64,000 bases of DNA, taken from assembly GCA_900230115.1 (NCBI GenBank), contig LT907983.1, positions 248,001 to 312,000 on the forward strand, written 5' to 3'. A program made the position numbers and the translations under genes. Below are positions 36,538-46,783 of the stretch, in pieces. This DNA is from Spirosomataceae bacterium TFI 002 (GTDB taxonomy: Bacteria; Bacteroidota; Bacteroidia; Cytophagales; Spirosomataceae). Under the pieces are notes generated by a model, which ran no database searches, was not told where the DNA came from, and was given only the letters and a program-made list of their open reading frames with translations. The first letter of the stretch is position 1, and each line of letters begins with the position of its first letter.

Positions 36538-38130
36538 ATGAAGTTCAAATCGTTAATATTTTTATTCATCCCTTTTCTTTCATTTGCCCAACAAGAGTAT
36601 TCACTCCCCCTTTTTGTTATTGATACCGAGGGGAAAACGATCGTAGATGAACCCAAAGTGATGGCTAAACTGAAAGTTATTGATAATGGCAAGAATAAGC
36701 CAACTGATATAGCAAACGAGTACGATGGTTTTATTGGTATCGAATTTAGAGGTTCAAGCTCACAAGGATTCCCAAAAAAACCTTTTGGTTTTGAGACATG
36801 GGATAAGGATGGCGAAGATATGGAAGCTTCATTTTTTGGCTGGCCACCTGAAGAAGATTGGATCTTATATCCTTCCTACAATGAAAAGAGTATGATTCAT
36901 AATGTGCTCAGTATGAGGCTTGCAAACGAAATGGGCATGTATGCCAGTAGAACCAAATATGTTGAAGTTTTTGTAAATGGCTCTTATGAAGGCGTATATG
37001 TTCTCATGGAAAAAATTAAAAAAAGTGATGGCAGGGTTGATATTAACAAACTGAAAGAAGATGAAGAATCCGGAGAAGATCTTACTGGAGGCTACATTAT
37101 CAAAATAGACAAGGCTACAGGAAGTAATATAGGGTCATGGCAATCTAGCTTTCTCAACCCACCTTCTAGCTCAAATCGCAGTTATTATTTATACGAATAC
37201 CCATCAGATATAACTGAAACTCAGAAGTCCTACATCCGGAAATACTTTCAGGATTTTGAAATTGTAATGAGTGGTAATACGCTTGGTGATTCCACTTCTG
37301 GTTATCATAAATATATAGACCCCGAGAGTTTCATTAAGTACATTTTGATTAATGAAGTCTCCAAAAATGTGGATGGCTATAGAATAAGTACTTATCTACA
37401 CAAAGATAAAAACGGCAAACTAAAAGCTGGGCCAGTTTGGGATTACGACATCGCCTATGGGAATGCAAATTATTGTGAAGGAGACAAACCTCAAGGTTGG
37501 GCTTATAGGTTCAACAACGTATGTACTCAGGACAATTGGCTTGTGCCATTTTGGTGGGAAAAGTTAATTACCGAACCCGCATTTAGAAAAGCATTTCACA
37601 AAGAATATAGGCTTCAGCGAGATAATGGAATCTTGAAGACCGAAAACATAATGGCACTGATTGACGAAAATGCTAACGAAATAAAAGATGCCCAACTAAG
37701 GAATTACACCAGATGGAAAATCTTAGGTCAGTACGTTTGGCCACAACCTGAACCCATTCCAACAACTTGGCAAGGAGAAGTGAATGAACTAAAAGAATGG
37801 CTTACAAAAAGGCTCGCATGGTTAGATGCAAATATTACCGCCGAAGATGCTCCCTTAAATATCATTGAGATTGAGAGTTCTCAATTTGTTACCTACCCCA
37901 ACCCTTTCGTAAATCAGCTTAATCTAAAGCTAAAAGCCAAAGAAAATGCAGAAGTCAACCTTAGCCTAATTAATAGCAGAGGAAAAGAGATTTGGAGCGA
38001 AAAAAGAAACATATTTAAAGGACAAAACGAATTAAGCATTGTACCCAATATATCAGTAAGTCAACAATTACTAATATTAAAAGTTAGTACAGAAGGGCAA
38101 GTGCTTACCAAAAGGGTGATTAGAAATTAA
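36538..38130 (+). CDS. CotH-kinase-family protein with T9SS sorting domain
   Basis: This 530-residue secreted protein has a signal peptide at 1-17 (LSFAQ). The CotH-like domain (about 30-420) is recognisable by GFIGIEFRGSSSQGFPKKPFGFE, DWILYPSYNEKSMIHNVLS and GPVWDYDIAYGN, which hold the kinase-like catalytic and metal residues of the spore-coat protein kinase CotH. The C-terminal 80 residues are a T9SS type A tail (TYPNPFVNQLNLKL, ending VLTKRVIRN). Bacterial non-spore members are widely found with surface adhesins; their substrates are unknown. Confidence 0.9.
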   Translation: MKFKSLIFLFIPFLSFAQQEYSLPLFVIDTEGKTIVDEPKVMAKLKVIDNGKNKPTDIANEYDGFIGIEFRGSSSQGFPKKPFGFETWDKDGEDMEASFFGWPPEEDWILYPSYNEKSMIHNVLSMRLANEMGMYASRTKYVEVFVNGSYEGVYVLMEKIKKSDGRVDINKLKEDEESGEDLTGGYIIKIDKATGSNIGSWQSSFLNPPSSSNRSYYLYEYPSDITETQKSYIRKYFQDFEIVMSGNTLGDSTSGYHKYIDPESFIKYILINEVSKNVDGYRISTYLHKDKNGKLKAGPVWDYDIAYGNANYCEGDKPQGWAYRFNNVCTQDNWLVPFWWEKLITEPAFRKAFHKEYRLQRDNGILKTENIMALIDENANEIKDAQLRNYTRWKILGQYVWPQPEPIPTTWQGEVNELKEWLTKRLAWLDANITAEDAPLNIIEIESSQFVTYPNPFVNQLNLKLKAKENAEVNLSLINSRGKEIWSEKRNIFKGQNELSIVPNISVSQQLLILKVSTEGQVLTKRVIRN

Positions 38131-38178
38131 TAATCCCAAACTCTAAATATTTTGATAAAAGAATAAGATAAACATAGG

Positions 38179-39381
38179 ATGAAAATAGGAATTATAAGAG
38201 AAGAGAAAAACCCACCAGATAGCAGAGTTACTTTAAGCCCAAGACATTGTAAAATGCTCTTAGATCAGGGCTTTGATTTAGTGGTGCAACCTTCACAAGT
38301 ACGCTGCTTCCCCGATGAATATTACAAAGCACTTGGCATTCCTCTTGCTGAAGATTTGAGCGATAGGGATATCATGATTGGAGTAAAAGAGGTTCCAATA
38401 GAATCCTTAATTCCAAATAAGACCTATTTCTTCTTCTCACATACTATAAAAGCACAATCTTATAATCAACCATTACTAAAGGCTGTTGTTGACAAAAACA
38501 TCACCTTGATGGATTATGAAGTCTTAACAAATGAACGAAATGCACGAGTGATTGCCTTTGGGAAATTTGCAGGAATGGTAGGTGCCCACAATGCACTCTG
38601 GACATACAGTAAAAAAACGGGGGAATTTGAATTGCCACGCATGAAAGACTTGTATGATTACAAAGCAGCAAAAGAGGTTTATTCCAAAATTCAATTCCCA
38701 AATATTAAAGTTGTTCTTACTGGAACAGGGCGTGTAGCTCAAGGTGCTGCTATGGTTTTAAATGACATGGGTTTTACCAAAGTACGACCAATAGATTATG
38801 TAAAAAAGGAATTTGACAAACCCGTTTACACCCAACTAAACAGCTTCTTTTATGCTAAAAGGAAGGACGGAGAAGTATTTGATGAAGTTTTAGATTTTTA
38901 TAAAAATCCACAAGATTACGATTCTGACTTCGAGCATTTTTTGCCAATGACCGATATCATGATCAACGGGATTTATTGGGATAATGCAGCTCCCGCTTTT
39001 TTCACTTTGGAACAGATGGCAAGTCCAGAATTCAATATCAAAGTGATTGCAGATGTAACTTGTGACATTGCACCAGTGAGCTCTATTCCATCTACACTAC
39101 GAGCGTCAACCATTCCAGACCCAGTTTTCGGTTTTGATCCCCAAAGCCAAAGCGAAGTAGATGCATTTCAAGAGAATTCAATAGACATGATGACCGTGGA
39201 CAATTTACCAAATGAATTGCCCAGAGACGCATCAGAAGCTTTCGGAGATATGTTTATAGAACATGTTCTTCCCGAATTACAAAAAGAGCAAAGTGAAATG
39301 CTTAACAAAGCAACTATTGCGACAAAGAAAGATCTGGGACCTCACTTTGAGTATTTAAGGGGGTATTTAGAAGGGAAATAA
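38179..39381 (+). CDS. Saccharopine/alanine-dehydrogenase-like NAD(P) oxidoreductase
   Basis: This 400-residue cytoplasmic protein has the alanine dehydrogenase / PNT N-terminal domain (GIIREEKNPPDSRVTLSP) and a Rossmann domain with the motif LTGTGRVAQGAA. It matches the lysine-forming saccharopine dehydrogenase group common in Bacteroidota. Binding residues such as the arginine of DSRVTLSP and H in SHTIKAQSYN are present. True saccharopine metabolism is not expected here, so the substrate is uncertain. The neighbours (a CotH protein and a sirtuin) are not informative. Confidence 0.85.
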   Translation: MKIGIIREEKNPPDSRVTLSPRHCKMLLDQGFDLVVQPSQVRCFPDEYYKALGIPLAEDLSDRDIMIGVKEVPIESLIPNKTYFFFSHTIKAQSYNQPLLKAVVDKNITLMDYEVLTNERNARVIAFGKFAGMVGAHNALWTYSKKTGEFELPRMKDLYDYKAAKEVYSKIQFPNIKVVLTGTGRVAQGAAMVLNDMGFTKVRPIDYVKKEFDKPVYTQLNSFFYAKRKDGEVFDEVLDFYKNPQDYDSDFEHFLPMTDIMINGIYWDNAAPAFFTLEQMASPEFNIKVIADVTCDIAPVSSIPSTLRASTIPDPVFGFDPQSQSEVDAFQENSIDMMTVDNLPNELPRDASEAFGDMFIEHVLPELQKEQSEMLNKATIATKKDLGPHFEYLRGYLEGK

Positions 39382-39410
39382 TTGTAAAGTCTGAGGAGTA
39401 TCTAATACAA

Positions 39411-40109
39411 CTAACTCAGGCTTTTCAACCTATCCACCATCATTCCAACCCCAACAGTGGCTGGTTCAATAATACAGGTAAGGTTACGAACTGCCCCACT
39501 CAATTGGGGATTTACCTTATCTATTAAGAACTTTTGACAATGGATTGGTGCGTAAGAAATTAATCCTGCTGCAGGGTATACTTGCAAACTTGTTCCTATC
39601 ACCGCAAAAATATCAGCTTCTGATGCAATGGCTGCAGCAGATTCTATCATCGGTACTTGCTCTCCAAACCAAACTATATGAGGCCTCAACTGCCCGCCAT
39701 CTGCTGCTAAATCACCCATATGTATAGGTTTAGCACCTATATCAGATATCAAGTTTTCATTCAAAACACTTCTAACTTTGGTGAGTTCTCCATGCAAATG
39801 AAGGACATTGTTACTTCCCGCTCGTTCGTGCAGGTTATCTACGTTTTGAGTAATAATGTAAACTTCAAAATCTTTCTCTAGGTCTGCCAAAGCAATGTGA
39901 GCAGCGTTTGGCTTAGCTTGGCTAGCATCTAATCTTCGCTGATTATAAAACCTTAACACTAATTCAGGGTTTCTGATCCAAGCTTCAGGAGTTGCTACAT
40001 CTTCAACTCGATGATTTTCCCAAAGTCCATCAGAATCTCTAAAAGTTCTCAATCCGCTTTCGGCACTGATTCCTGCCCCAGTGAGTACAACTAGTTTCTT
40101 TTTCGGCAT
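39411..40109 (-). CDS. cobB: Sirtuin-type NAD-dependent deacylase, class III-like
   Basis: This 232-residue sirtuin has GAGISAESGL (11-20), FRDSDGLW, TQNVDNLHERAG and the catalytic H106 in HLHG. The Y55-x-x-R58 pair in FYNQRRL marks desuccinylase/demalonylase specificity as in SIRT5 and E. coli CobB. Only two cysteines are present and no CxxC pair, so the usual structural zinc site is absent. Related Bacteroidota sequences also seem to lack it (recollection). It should remove acyl groups from lysines using NAD. It is a single gene. Confidence 0.9.
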   Translation of the reverse strand: MPKKKLVVLTGAGISAESGLRTFRDSDGLWENHRVEDVATPEAWIRNPELVLRFYNQRRLDASQAKPNAAHIALADLEKDFEVYIITQNVDNLHERAGSNNVLHLHGELTKVRSVLNENLISDIGAKPIHMGDLAADGGQLRPHIVWFGEQVPMIESAAAIASEADIFAVIGTSLQVYPAAGLISYAPIHCQKFLIDKVNPQLSGAVRNLTCIIEPATVGVGMMVDRLKSLS

Positions 40110-40139
40110 TTAATGAAGTATTTCTATTTGAAAACTAGG

Positions 40140-40182
40140 GAGTGAAAATAAAAAAATCGAGTTAATTTCTCAACTCGATTTC
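40140..40182 (-). terminator. Terminator of topA
   Basis: AAATCGAGTT and AACTCGATTT pair (stem of ten bases) with a short loop. On the minus strand the stem is followed by a run of seven T and further T-rich sequence, ending the topA transcript before cobB. Confidence 0.85.
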
Positions 40183-40203
40183 TAATTCTACATTATTATT
40201 TGA

Positions 40204-42672
40204 TTAACCATCGGCAAGTTTAAGACATTGCTCAAGTGTTAACTCAGAAGGCTCTTGATCCTTAGGAATTTTCACATTTCGCTTGCCTACTTTGATATAA
40301 GGACCGTAACGACCATTTAAAACTTGAACTTTATCATTTTCGGGGAAAACCTTAATGGTCTTCTTTGCTTCCTCTTCAATCTTTTCATCAATGAGTTCTT
40401 CAACTCTTTTTTGATCAATTGTAAGTGGATCTTCCTTTTTGATATTGATAAAGAGTTTTCCAAATTTGATATAAGGGCCAAATCTTCCTTTACCAATAAT
40501 CACAGGTTCATCCTTGTAACTTTCCATGTCACGAGGTAATGCACTTGATGGATCTTTTCTTTTTATTTCTATAATTTCAATCGCCCTTTCAAGATTTACA
40601 GAGAATGGGTCCTCCCCTTTTTCAAGGTTGAAGTATTTTCCATTGTGTAATATGTAAGGACCATATCGACCTTCGTTAACCACAAGAGCATGATCTTCGT
40701 AAATCCCCAGTTCTAATGGAAGTTTTGGCCCCTTTAAAATTGCCAAGGCTTCTTCAAAAGTTACATTACCAATCAGTGTTCCTTTTTTCAAACTTACAAA
40801 CTCAGGTTTGTCCTCATCCGTTACTTCGCCTACTTGTAAATAAGGTCCATATTTACCAATTTTTGCAAATACTTTCTTTCCTGTATCAGGATCAATTCCC
40901 AATTCATTGGCATTTGTACGCTCCGCTTCCGTTCCTTCTGCCTCGTCAATTTTCTTATGAAAATCACCGTAAAAACTGGTGATCATTTTTTGCCATGTAA
41001 GCTTGCCATCAGCAACATCGTCAAACTCCCCTTCTACTTTGGCAGTAAAGGAATAATCCAAAACCTCATTGAAGTTTTCTGTCAAATAATCATTGACAAT
41101 CACTCCTGTATTGGTAGGAAAAAGTTTACTCTTTTCTGAGCCAAAATTCTCCTTTCCGTGGTTAGGCTTAACCGCCCCACCCTTCAACACATATTCCTTA
41201 TAGTCTCTTGGCTGACCTTCTCTGTCTTCTTTTATTACATAATTTCTTTTGATAATCGTTGAGATTGTAGGTGCGTAAGTTGAAGGTCTACCAATACCCA
41301 ATTCTTCCAATTTCTTTACCAAACTCGCTTCCGTGTATCTCGCAGGAGGACGACTGTAACGCTCCGTCGCTTTCATTTCTTGTAAGTCAAGAATTTGACC
41401 AACTTTCAATGGTGGAAGCATGTCTTTGTTTTCCTCATCTTCGTCATCAGTAGACTCAAGGTAAACTTTCAAAAATCCCTCAAACTTGATTACCTCACCG
41501 CTAGCAGTAAGTTCTTCTTTTCTATTACTTATTCCTACTTTAGCAATGGTACGCTCTATCTGAGCATCAGCCATTTGAGAAGCAATTGAACGTTTCCAAA
41601 TTAATTCATAAAGCCTTTGCAAGTTTCTATCTCCACCTATACTTTGTGTAGAAAAATCAGTTGGTCTTATGGCTTCGTGAGCTTCTTGTGCTCCTGCATT
41701 TTTTGTTTTATAAACTCTAGTTTCTACAAACTCCTCTCCATATGCTGAGGTAATTTGAGCCGATGCAGCATTAATTGCATCCTGAGATAGATTCGTAGAA
41801 TCCGTTCTCATATAAGTGATCTTACCTGCTTCGTATAGCTTTTGGGCTACTGTCATTGTTTGTGAAACAGAAAAACCCATTTTCCTCGAAGCTTCTTGCT
41901 GAAGTGTGGAAGTAGTAAAAGGTGCTGCTGGCTTTCTTTTAGAAGGCTTAACCTCTAAGTTATTGATTTTGAATTCACCTTTAAGGCAATCATTCAAAAA
42001 GTCTTGAGCTTCTTCTTCAGTCGCAAAGTTTTTAGGAAGCTCTGCTCTTAATATTTTACCTTTTTCAACTTCGAAAAGGGCAACTATTTTAAATGATGAA
42101 ACACTTTCGTGAGCTTCTATTTCTCTTTCTCTTTCAACAATTATTCTTACCGCTACACTTTGTACTCTACCGGCAGAGAGGTTTCTTACACCACCACCAA
42201 GTCTAATTTTTTTCCAAAGTACTGGAGACAACTGAAAACCTACTAGCCTATCAAGGATTCTTCTTGCTTGCTGTGCATTTACAAGATCAATATCAATTAC
42301 CCTTGGGCTTTCTATTGCTTTGGTTATTGCATTTTTTGTAATCTCTCTAAAGACAATCCTTTTAGTATCGTCGGGCAAACCCAAGGCTTCTTTTAAGTGC
42401 CAAGAAATAGCTTCTCCCTCGCGGTCATCATCAGTCGCGAGCCACACTTCTGCTCCTTTTGCGAACTTCTTAAGCTCAGTTACTACTTTCTTCTTATCTG
42501 CAGATACTTCGTATTTTGGTTCAAAATTATTATCAACATCAACGCCAAGTTCTTTTCCTGGCAAATCGCGGATGTGTCCATAACTCGACTTCACAACAAA
42601 GTCTTTTCCCAAATACCCTTCAATGGTTTTGGCCTTTGCTGGGGACTCCACAATAACTAAATTCTTAGACAT
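40204..42672 (-). CDS. topA: DNA topoisomerase I
   Basis: This 822-residue type IA topoisomerase relaxes negative supercoils. The Toprim domain has ESPAKAKTI at the N-terminus and the acidic triad D81-D-D-R-E85. The nicking tyrosine is Y287 in ITYMRTDS. After the catalytic core (to about 590) the C-terminus has several repeats of the pattern FGPYIKFG/YGPYIKVG, which are the non-zinc C-terminal topoisomerase repeats, with no four-cysteine zinc fingers. That is normal for this phylum. A terminator follows; the promoter lies in the 308-bp gap upstream. Confidence 0.96.
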   Translation of the reverse strand: MSKNLVIVESPAKAKTIEGYLGKDFVVKSSYGHIRDLPGKELGVDVDNNFEPKYEVSADKKKVVTELKKFAKGAEVWLATDDDREGEAISWHLKEALGLPDDTKRIVFREITKNAITKAIESPRVIDIDLVNAQQARRILDRLVGFQLSPVLWKKIRLGGGVRNLSAGRVQSVAVRIIVEREREIEAHESVSSFKIVALFEVEKGKILRAELPKNFATEEEAQDFLNDCLKGEFKINNLEVKPSKRKPAAPFTTSTLQQEASRKMGFSVSQTMTVAQKLYEAGKITYMRTDSTNLSQDAINAASAQITSAYGEEFVETRVYKTKNAGAQEAHEAIRPTDFSTQSIGGDRNLQRLYELIWKRSIASQMADAQIERTIAKVGISNRKEELTASGEVIKFEGFLKVYLESTDDEDEENKDMLPPLKVGQILDLQEMKATERYSRPPARYTEASLVKKLEELGIGRPSTYAPTISTIIKRNYVIKEDREGQPRDYKEYVLKGGAVKPNHGKENFGSEKSKLFPTNTGVIVNDYLTENFNEVLDYSFTAKVEGEFDDVADGKLTWQKMITSFYGDFHKKIDEAEGTEAERTNANELGIDPDTGKKVFAKIGKYGPYLQVGEVTDEDKPEFVSLKKGTLIGNVTFEEALAILKGPKLPLELGIYEDHALVVNEGRYGPYILHNGKYFNLEKGEDPFSVNLERAIEIIEIKRKDPSSALPRDMESYKDEPVIIGKGRFGPYIKFGKLFINIKKEDPLTIDQKRVEELIDEKIEEEAKKTIKVFPENDKVQVLNGRYGPYIKVGKRNVKIPKDQEPSELTLEQCLKLADG

Positions 42673-42980
42673 ATATCTTTATTTTCGAAAATTCAACGGC
42701 GTAAAACTAATCACATTATTAAGTCTTAACTAAAAAATATGTTTTAAACTCTACCTCTCCACTTTGTAAACAGTCATAAAAGATGCCAAAATGACACCCT
42801 CTTTGGGCAAAGAAGGCTAATTTCTATCAAAAAACATGAGGTTGCGATCTATTTCCTTTTAAACTGTGTTCATAAATATACTAATGAGAACAATGTTTTA
42901 TTAGAAGGTTTTGCTTGGAATTTATATTTTTGTGAACATTTAGCAAGAAACGCCTTCTACAATATTAAAGAATAGAATTT
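42673..42980. other. 308-bp divergent intergenic region
   Basis: This gap holds the promoters of topA (minus) and aconitase (plus). One clear -7 box for aconitase lies at 42925-42932. I find no matching box for topA, no hairpin with T-run and no open frame of interest. Confidence 0.5.
42925..42932 (+). promoter_or_regulatory. -7 box of the aconitase gene
   Basis: TATTTTTG matches TAnnTTTG exactly. Transcription would start near 42939, leaving a leader of about 42 nt. No correctly spaced -33 TTG is visible. Confidence 0.55.
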
Positions 42981-45254
42981 ATGGCTTCAAAAGTTTTTGA
43001 TTTAGATATGATCAAAGAAGTTTATGCAAAACTTCCAGAAAAAATTGCAGCAGCTCGTAAAGCGGTTGGAAAACCACTTACCTTATCCGAAAAAATATTA
43101 TACACTCATTTATGGGATGGCAAAGCTCAAGAAGCTTTCGAAAGAGGAAAGTCCTATGTGGATTTTGCACCGGATAGAGTTGCCATGCAAGATGCAACAG
43201 CTCAAATGGCTTTGCTTCAATTCATGCAAGCGAAAAAGAAGAAGGTTGCAGTTCCTACAACCGCTCACGCTGATCACTTAATCTTAGCAAAACTAGGAGC
43301 TGAAAAGGATTTACAGGATTCAGTAAACAAAAACAATGAAGTATTTAACTTCTTGAGTTCAGTTTGTGATAAATATGGTATTGGTTTCTGGAAACCAGGT
43401 GCTGGTATCATTCACCAAGTAGTTTTAGAAAACTATGCATTCCCTGGTGGAATGATGATAGGTACTGATTCTCACACTGTAAACGCTGGTGGATTAGGAA
43501 TGGTAGCCATTGGAGTTGGTGGTGCAGATGCTGTTGATGTGATGGCCGGAATGGCATGGGAGTTAAAATTCCCAAAACTAATTGGAATTAAACTTACAGG
43601 AAAGCTTAGCGGCTGGACTTCTCCAAAAGATGTTATTCTTAAAGTTGCTGGTATTCTTACCGTAAAAGGTGGAACAGGTGCAATTGTAGAATATTTTGGA
43701 GACGGTGCTACTTCAATCTCGTGTACTGGAAAAGGAACAATATGTAACATGGGAGCTGAGATAGGTGCTACAACATCTACTTTTGGTTACGATGAATCAA
43801 TGGAGCGTTATTTACGTGCTACTGACCGTAATGAAGTTGCAGATGCTGCCAATGTAGTAAAAGAGCACTTAACCGGTGATCCAGAAGTTTATGCTAATCC
43901 TGAGCAATACTTCGACGAGGTTATTGAAATAGATTTGAATACTTTGATGCCGCATATCAATGGACCATTTACTCCAGATTTGGATACTCCAGTATCTGAA
44001 ATGGCTGTAAGAGCACAAAAAGAAGGATGGCCTACAAAAGTAGAATGGGGACTAATAGGTTCTTGTACTAACTCATCTTACGAAGATTTGTCGAGAGCTG
44101 CCTCAATTGCTAAACAAGCTGTAGATAAAGGGTTAAAAACAAAAGCTAAATTTGGTATCAATCCAGGTTCAGAGACTGTAAGATTTACTGCAGATAGAGA
44201 TGGAATACTTGAAGTATTTACAAATCTTGATGCAACAATATTCACTAATGCTTGTGGACCTTGTATAGGACAATGGGAAAGAGTAGGTGAAGATAAAACT
44301 GCTAAGAATACTATTGTTCACTCATTCAATAGAAACTTCGCAAAAAGAGCCGATGGCAACCCAAATACGCACGCATTTGTAACATCACCTGAAATGGTTG
44401 CTGCAATTGCAATATCTGGAAATCTTGGTTTCAACCCATTGAAAGACAAATTGATCAACGATAAAGGAGAAGAAGTAATGCTTGATGAGCCTACAGGTCT
44501 TGAGCTACCTCCAAAGGGATTCTCTGTTGGTGACAATGGATTCCAAGCTCCTGCAGAAGATGGAAGCGGAATCATAGTAAAGGTAAGTCCTGAGTCTGAT
44601 AGACTTCAGCTTTTAACTCCATTTGAGCCATGGGATGGTAAAAATATAGAAGGTGCAAAACTTCTTATAAAGGCTTTCGGAAAATGCACTACTGACCACA
44701 TATCAATGGCTGGACCTTGGTTAAAATACCGTGGACACCTTGACAATATATCAAACAACTGTTTGATTGGAGCAGTAAACGCATATAGCAAAGAAACCAA
44801 TACTGTTAAGAATCAGCTTACCAATGAGTTTGGTGAAGTGCCTGCAACAGCAAGAGCATATAAAGCCGCTGGTATACCTTCAATTGTTGTTGGAGATCAT
44901 AACTACGGTGAAGGTTCTTCTCGTGAGCATGCAGCAATGGAACCACGTCACTTAGGTGTAAAGGCCGTGATTGTTAAATCATTTGCTCGTATTCACGAAA
45001 CCAACCTGAAAAAGCAAGGTATGCTTGGTTTGACTTTTGCAACCGAGTCTGACTACGATCTAATCCTAGAAAACGATACATTTAACTTTATCGATTTAGT
45101 TGATTTTGCTCCAGGAAAGCAATTGACACTAGAAGTTGTACATGCTGATGGTTCAAAGGACCTTGTTAAATTGAATCATACTTACAATGAAGCCCAGATC
45201 GACTGGTACAGAGCTGGATCAGCACTTAACTTGATTGCAAGACAGAATTCGTAA
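42981..45254 (+). CDS. Aconitate hydratase
   Basis: This 757-residue [4Fe-4S] TCA-cycle enzyme interconverts citrate and isocitrate. The three cluster cysteines are in [11 protein letters not shown] and ACGPCIGQW. The swivel domain near the C-terminus is recognisable by [19 protein letters not shown] and [14 protein letters not shown]. Length and motifs place it closest to the mitochondrial-type aconitase found in Bacteroidota rather than AcnB. It has its own -7 box and a strong terminator and is monocistronic. Confidence 0.96.
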   Translation: MASKVFDLDMIKEVYAKLPEKIAAARKAVGKPLTLSEKILYTHLWDGKAQEAFERGKSYVDFAPDRVAMQDATAQMALLQFMQAKKKKVAVPTTAHADHLILAKLGAEKDLQDSVNKNNEVFNFLSSVCDKYGIGFWKPGAGIIHQVVLENYAFPGGMMIGTDSHTVNAGGLGMVAIGVGGADAVDVMAGMAWELKFPKLIGIKLTGKLSGWTSPKDVILKVAGILTVKGGTGAIVEYFGDGATSISCTGKGTICNMGAEIGATTSTFGYDESMERYLRATDRNEVADAANVVKEHLTGDPEVYANPEQYFDEVIEIDLNTLMPHINGPFTPDLDTPVSEMAVRAQKEGWPTKVEWGLIGSCTNSSYEDLSRAASIAKQAVDKGLKTKAKFGINPGSETVRFTADRDGILEVFTNLDATIFTNACGPCIGQWERVGEDKTAKNTIVHSFNRNFAKRADGNPNTHAFVTSPEMVAAIAISGNLGFNPLKDKLINDKGEEVMLDEPTGLELPPKGFSVGDNGFQAPAEDGSGIIVKVSPESDRLQLLTPFEPWDGKNIEGAKLLIKAFGKCTTDHISMAGPWLKYRGHLDNISNNCLIGAVNAYSKETNTVKNQLTNEFGEVPATARAYKAAGIPSIVVGDHNYGEGSSREHAAMEPRHLGVKAVIVKSFARIHETNLKKQGMLGLTFATESDYDLILENDTFNFIDLVDFAPGKQLTLEVVHADGSKDLVKLNHTYNEAQIDWYRAGSALNLIARQNS

Positions 45255-45268
45255 TAATCAGAATTACT

Positions 45269-45306
45269 AAAAAAGCCTCCGATTCAATATGATTCGGAGG
45301 CTTTTT
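45269..45306. terminator. Terminator between aconitase and a convergent gene
   Basis: AAAAGCCTCCGA pairs with TCGGAGGCTTTT, twelve bases, around an AT-rich loop that can itself fold. A-run on the left and T-run on the right make it bidirectional, serving aconitase and the convergent 116-residue gene. Confidence 0.88.
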
Positions 45307-45329
45307 GCTTTTTACTATTTGGGCAACTA

Positions 45330-45680
45330 TTATTTTCTTTTTTTAGTCGGTGGTACGTAATCAAAGCCGTTTTGAACCTTTAGGTTGTATTCAAAATACT
45401 CTAAAGCCCTATTTACATAATTGCGGTTAATTGCAACAAAGTAAGGCTTCTTACCATTTTTACGAACCAGTTTTGTGTCTACTTTATAGATTGTTCCCTC
45501 TGGATATTTCGAAATAAACTTCCTAGGGATACTTATTTTAAGCTGACTCGGAACACCCTGACCATCAATCGTTTCCAACCTCATTTTTCTCTGATTAGGC
45601 TCCAAAATTGCTTCGGCAAATACATCCAAAAAATGATTCTTGGAGAATTCAGGAACTGTGTCGATCAATGATAATTGCAT
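45330..45680 (-). CDS. Conserved hypothetical protein, 116 residues
   Basis: This is a cytoplasmic basic protein with no membrane helix, signal peptide or cysteine. It has a mixed alpha/beta composition: 'LDVFAEAILEPNQRKMRLETIDGQG' followed by 'SIPRKFISKYPEGTIYKVDTKL' and a C-terminal KKRK. The basic tail and IPRKF segment hint at nucleic-acid binding, but I recognise no family. The gene is isolated and divergent from prs. Codon use is like its neighbours, so it is probably a native gene. Confidence 0.75.
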   Translation of the reverse strand: MQLSLIDTVPEFSKNHFLDVFAEAILEPNQRKMRLETIDGQGVPSQLKISIPRKFISKYPEGTIYKVDTKLVRKNGKKPYFVAINRNYVNRALEYFEYNLKVQNGFDYVPPTKKRK

Positions 45681-45792
45681 ATTGGTGTCTGAAATAATTG
45701 ACTAAATTGAAAACAAAAATACAATTTTTAGCAAAAAGGAACAAAACTTTCAAATTAAGTGAGAGTAAATATTTTTCTGATGTATAAATTCA

Positions 45793-45800
45793 TACCTTTG
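45793..45800 (+). promoter_or_regulatory. -7 box of the prs-rplY operon
   Basis: TACCTTTG is an exact TAnnTTTG match. Transcription would start near 45807, giving a leader of about 25 nt before prs. Confidence 0.6.
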
Positions 45801-45831
45801 CGGAACTTTTGAAAGAGGTACTAAAGCAACA

Positions 45832-46782
45832 ATGGCAGAAGTCAAAATATTTTCCGGAACAAATTCTCAATATTTAGCGAGTAAAGTAGCCACCTACTAT
45901 GGTAAGGAGCTCGGCAAAATATCCATCACCAGATTCGCAGATAGTGAGATATCTGTCGCATTTGATGAGTCTGTACGTGGCTGTGATGTGTATTTAGTTC
46001 AAAGTACATTTCCAAATGCTGATAACATCATGGAGCTTTTGCTCATGATAGATGCAGCAAGGAGAGCTTCCGCACATTATGTGTGTGCAGTTATTCCTTA
46101 TTTTGGGTATGCAAGACAAGACAGAAAAGATAGACCAAGAGTAGCTGTAGGTGCTAAATTAGTAGCCAACATGCTCACTGCTGCGGGGACAGACAGAATA
46201 ATGACGCTGGACCTTCATGCTGGTCAAATTCAAGGATTTTTTGATATTCCTGTTGATCACTTGGAAGGAACCTCAATATTTGTTCCTTATCTAAAGACTC
46301 AGAATATTGAAAACTTGATCTTTGCTTCTCCTGATGTAGGAGGTGTGTCAAGAGTAAGAAAATTTGCTAGTTACTTTGATGCTGACATTGTAATATGTGA
46401 TAAGCAAAGAAAAAAGGCAAACGAAATTTCCTCAATGCAACTCATTGGAGAGGTTGAAGGTGCAAATGTGGTATTGGTCGATGACTTGATAGACACAGGA
46501 GGAACAATGTGTAAAGCGGCAGAGCTCATTCTTGAAAAAGGAGCTAAGTCTGTGAGAGCATTCTGTACCCATCCAGTATTGTCTTACAATGCCCATGACA
46601 ATATTCGTAATTCTGTATTAGAAGAACTGATCGTAACAGATACAATTCCGCTAAAACAACCAAACGAGAAAATCAAAATACTCTCTGTAGCTGAGCTATT
46701 TGGCAAAGCCATTGGCCGTATCAGAGACAATGATTCCATAAGTACTTTATTTATTAATTACCAACAAAAAATAACGTTTTAA
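45832..46782 (+). CDS. prs: Ribose-phosphate pyrophosphokinase
   Basis: This 316-residue enzyme makes PRPP from ribose-5-phosphate and ATP. FADSEISVAFDESVRG and the flexible loop DRKDRPR are conserved. The PRPP-binding motif is VLVDDLIDTGGTMCKAA. The fold is the usual two-domain hexameric type I enzyme. The rplY gene follows with a 1-nt gap, a pairing that is frequent in bacteria. Confidence 0.97.
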   Translation: MAEVKIFSGTNSQYLASKVATYYGKELGKISITRFADSEISVAFDESVRGCDVYLVQSTFPNADNIMELLLMIDAARRASAHYVCAVIPYFGYARQDRKDRPRVAVGAKLVANMLTAAGTDRIMTLDLHAGQIQGFFDIPVDHLEGTSIFVPYLKTQNIENLIFASPDVGGVSRVRKFASYFDADIVICDKQRKKANEISSMQLIGEVEGANVVLVDDLIDTGGTMCKAAELILEKGAKSVRAFCTHPVLSYNAHDNIRNSVLEELIVTDTIPLKQPNEKIKILSVAELFGKAIGRIRDNDSISTLFINYQQKITF

Positions 46783-46783
46783 A

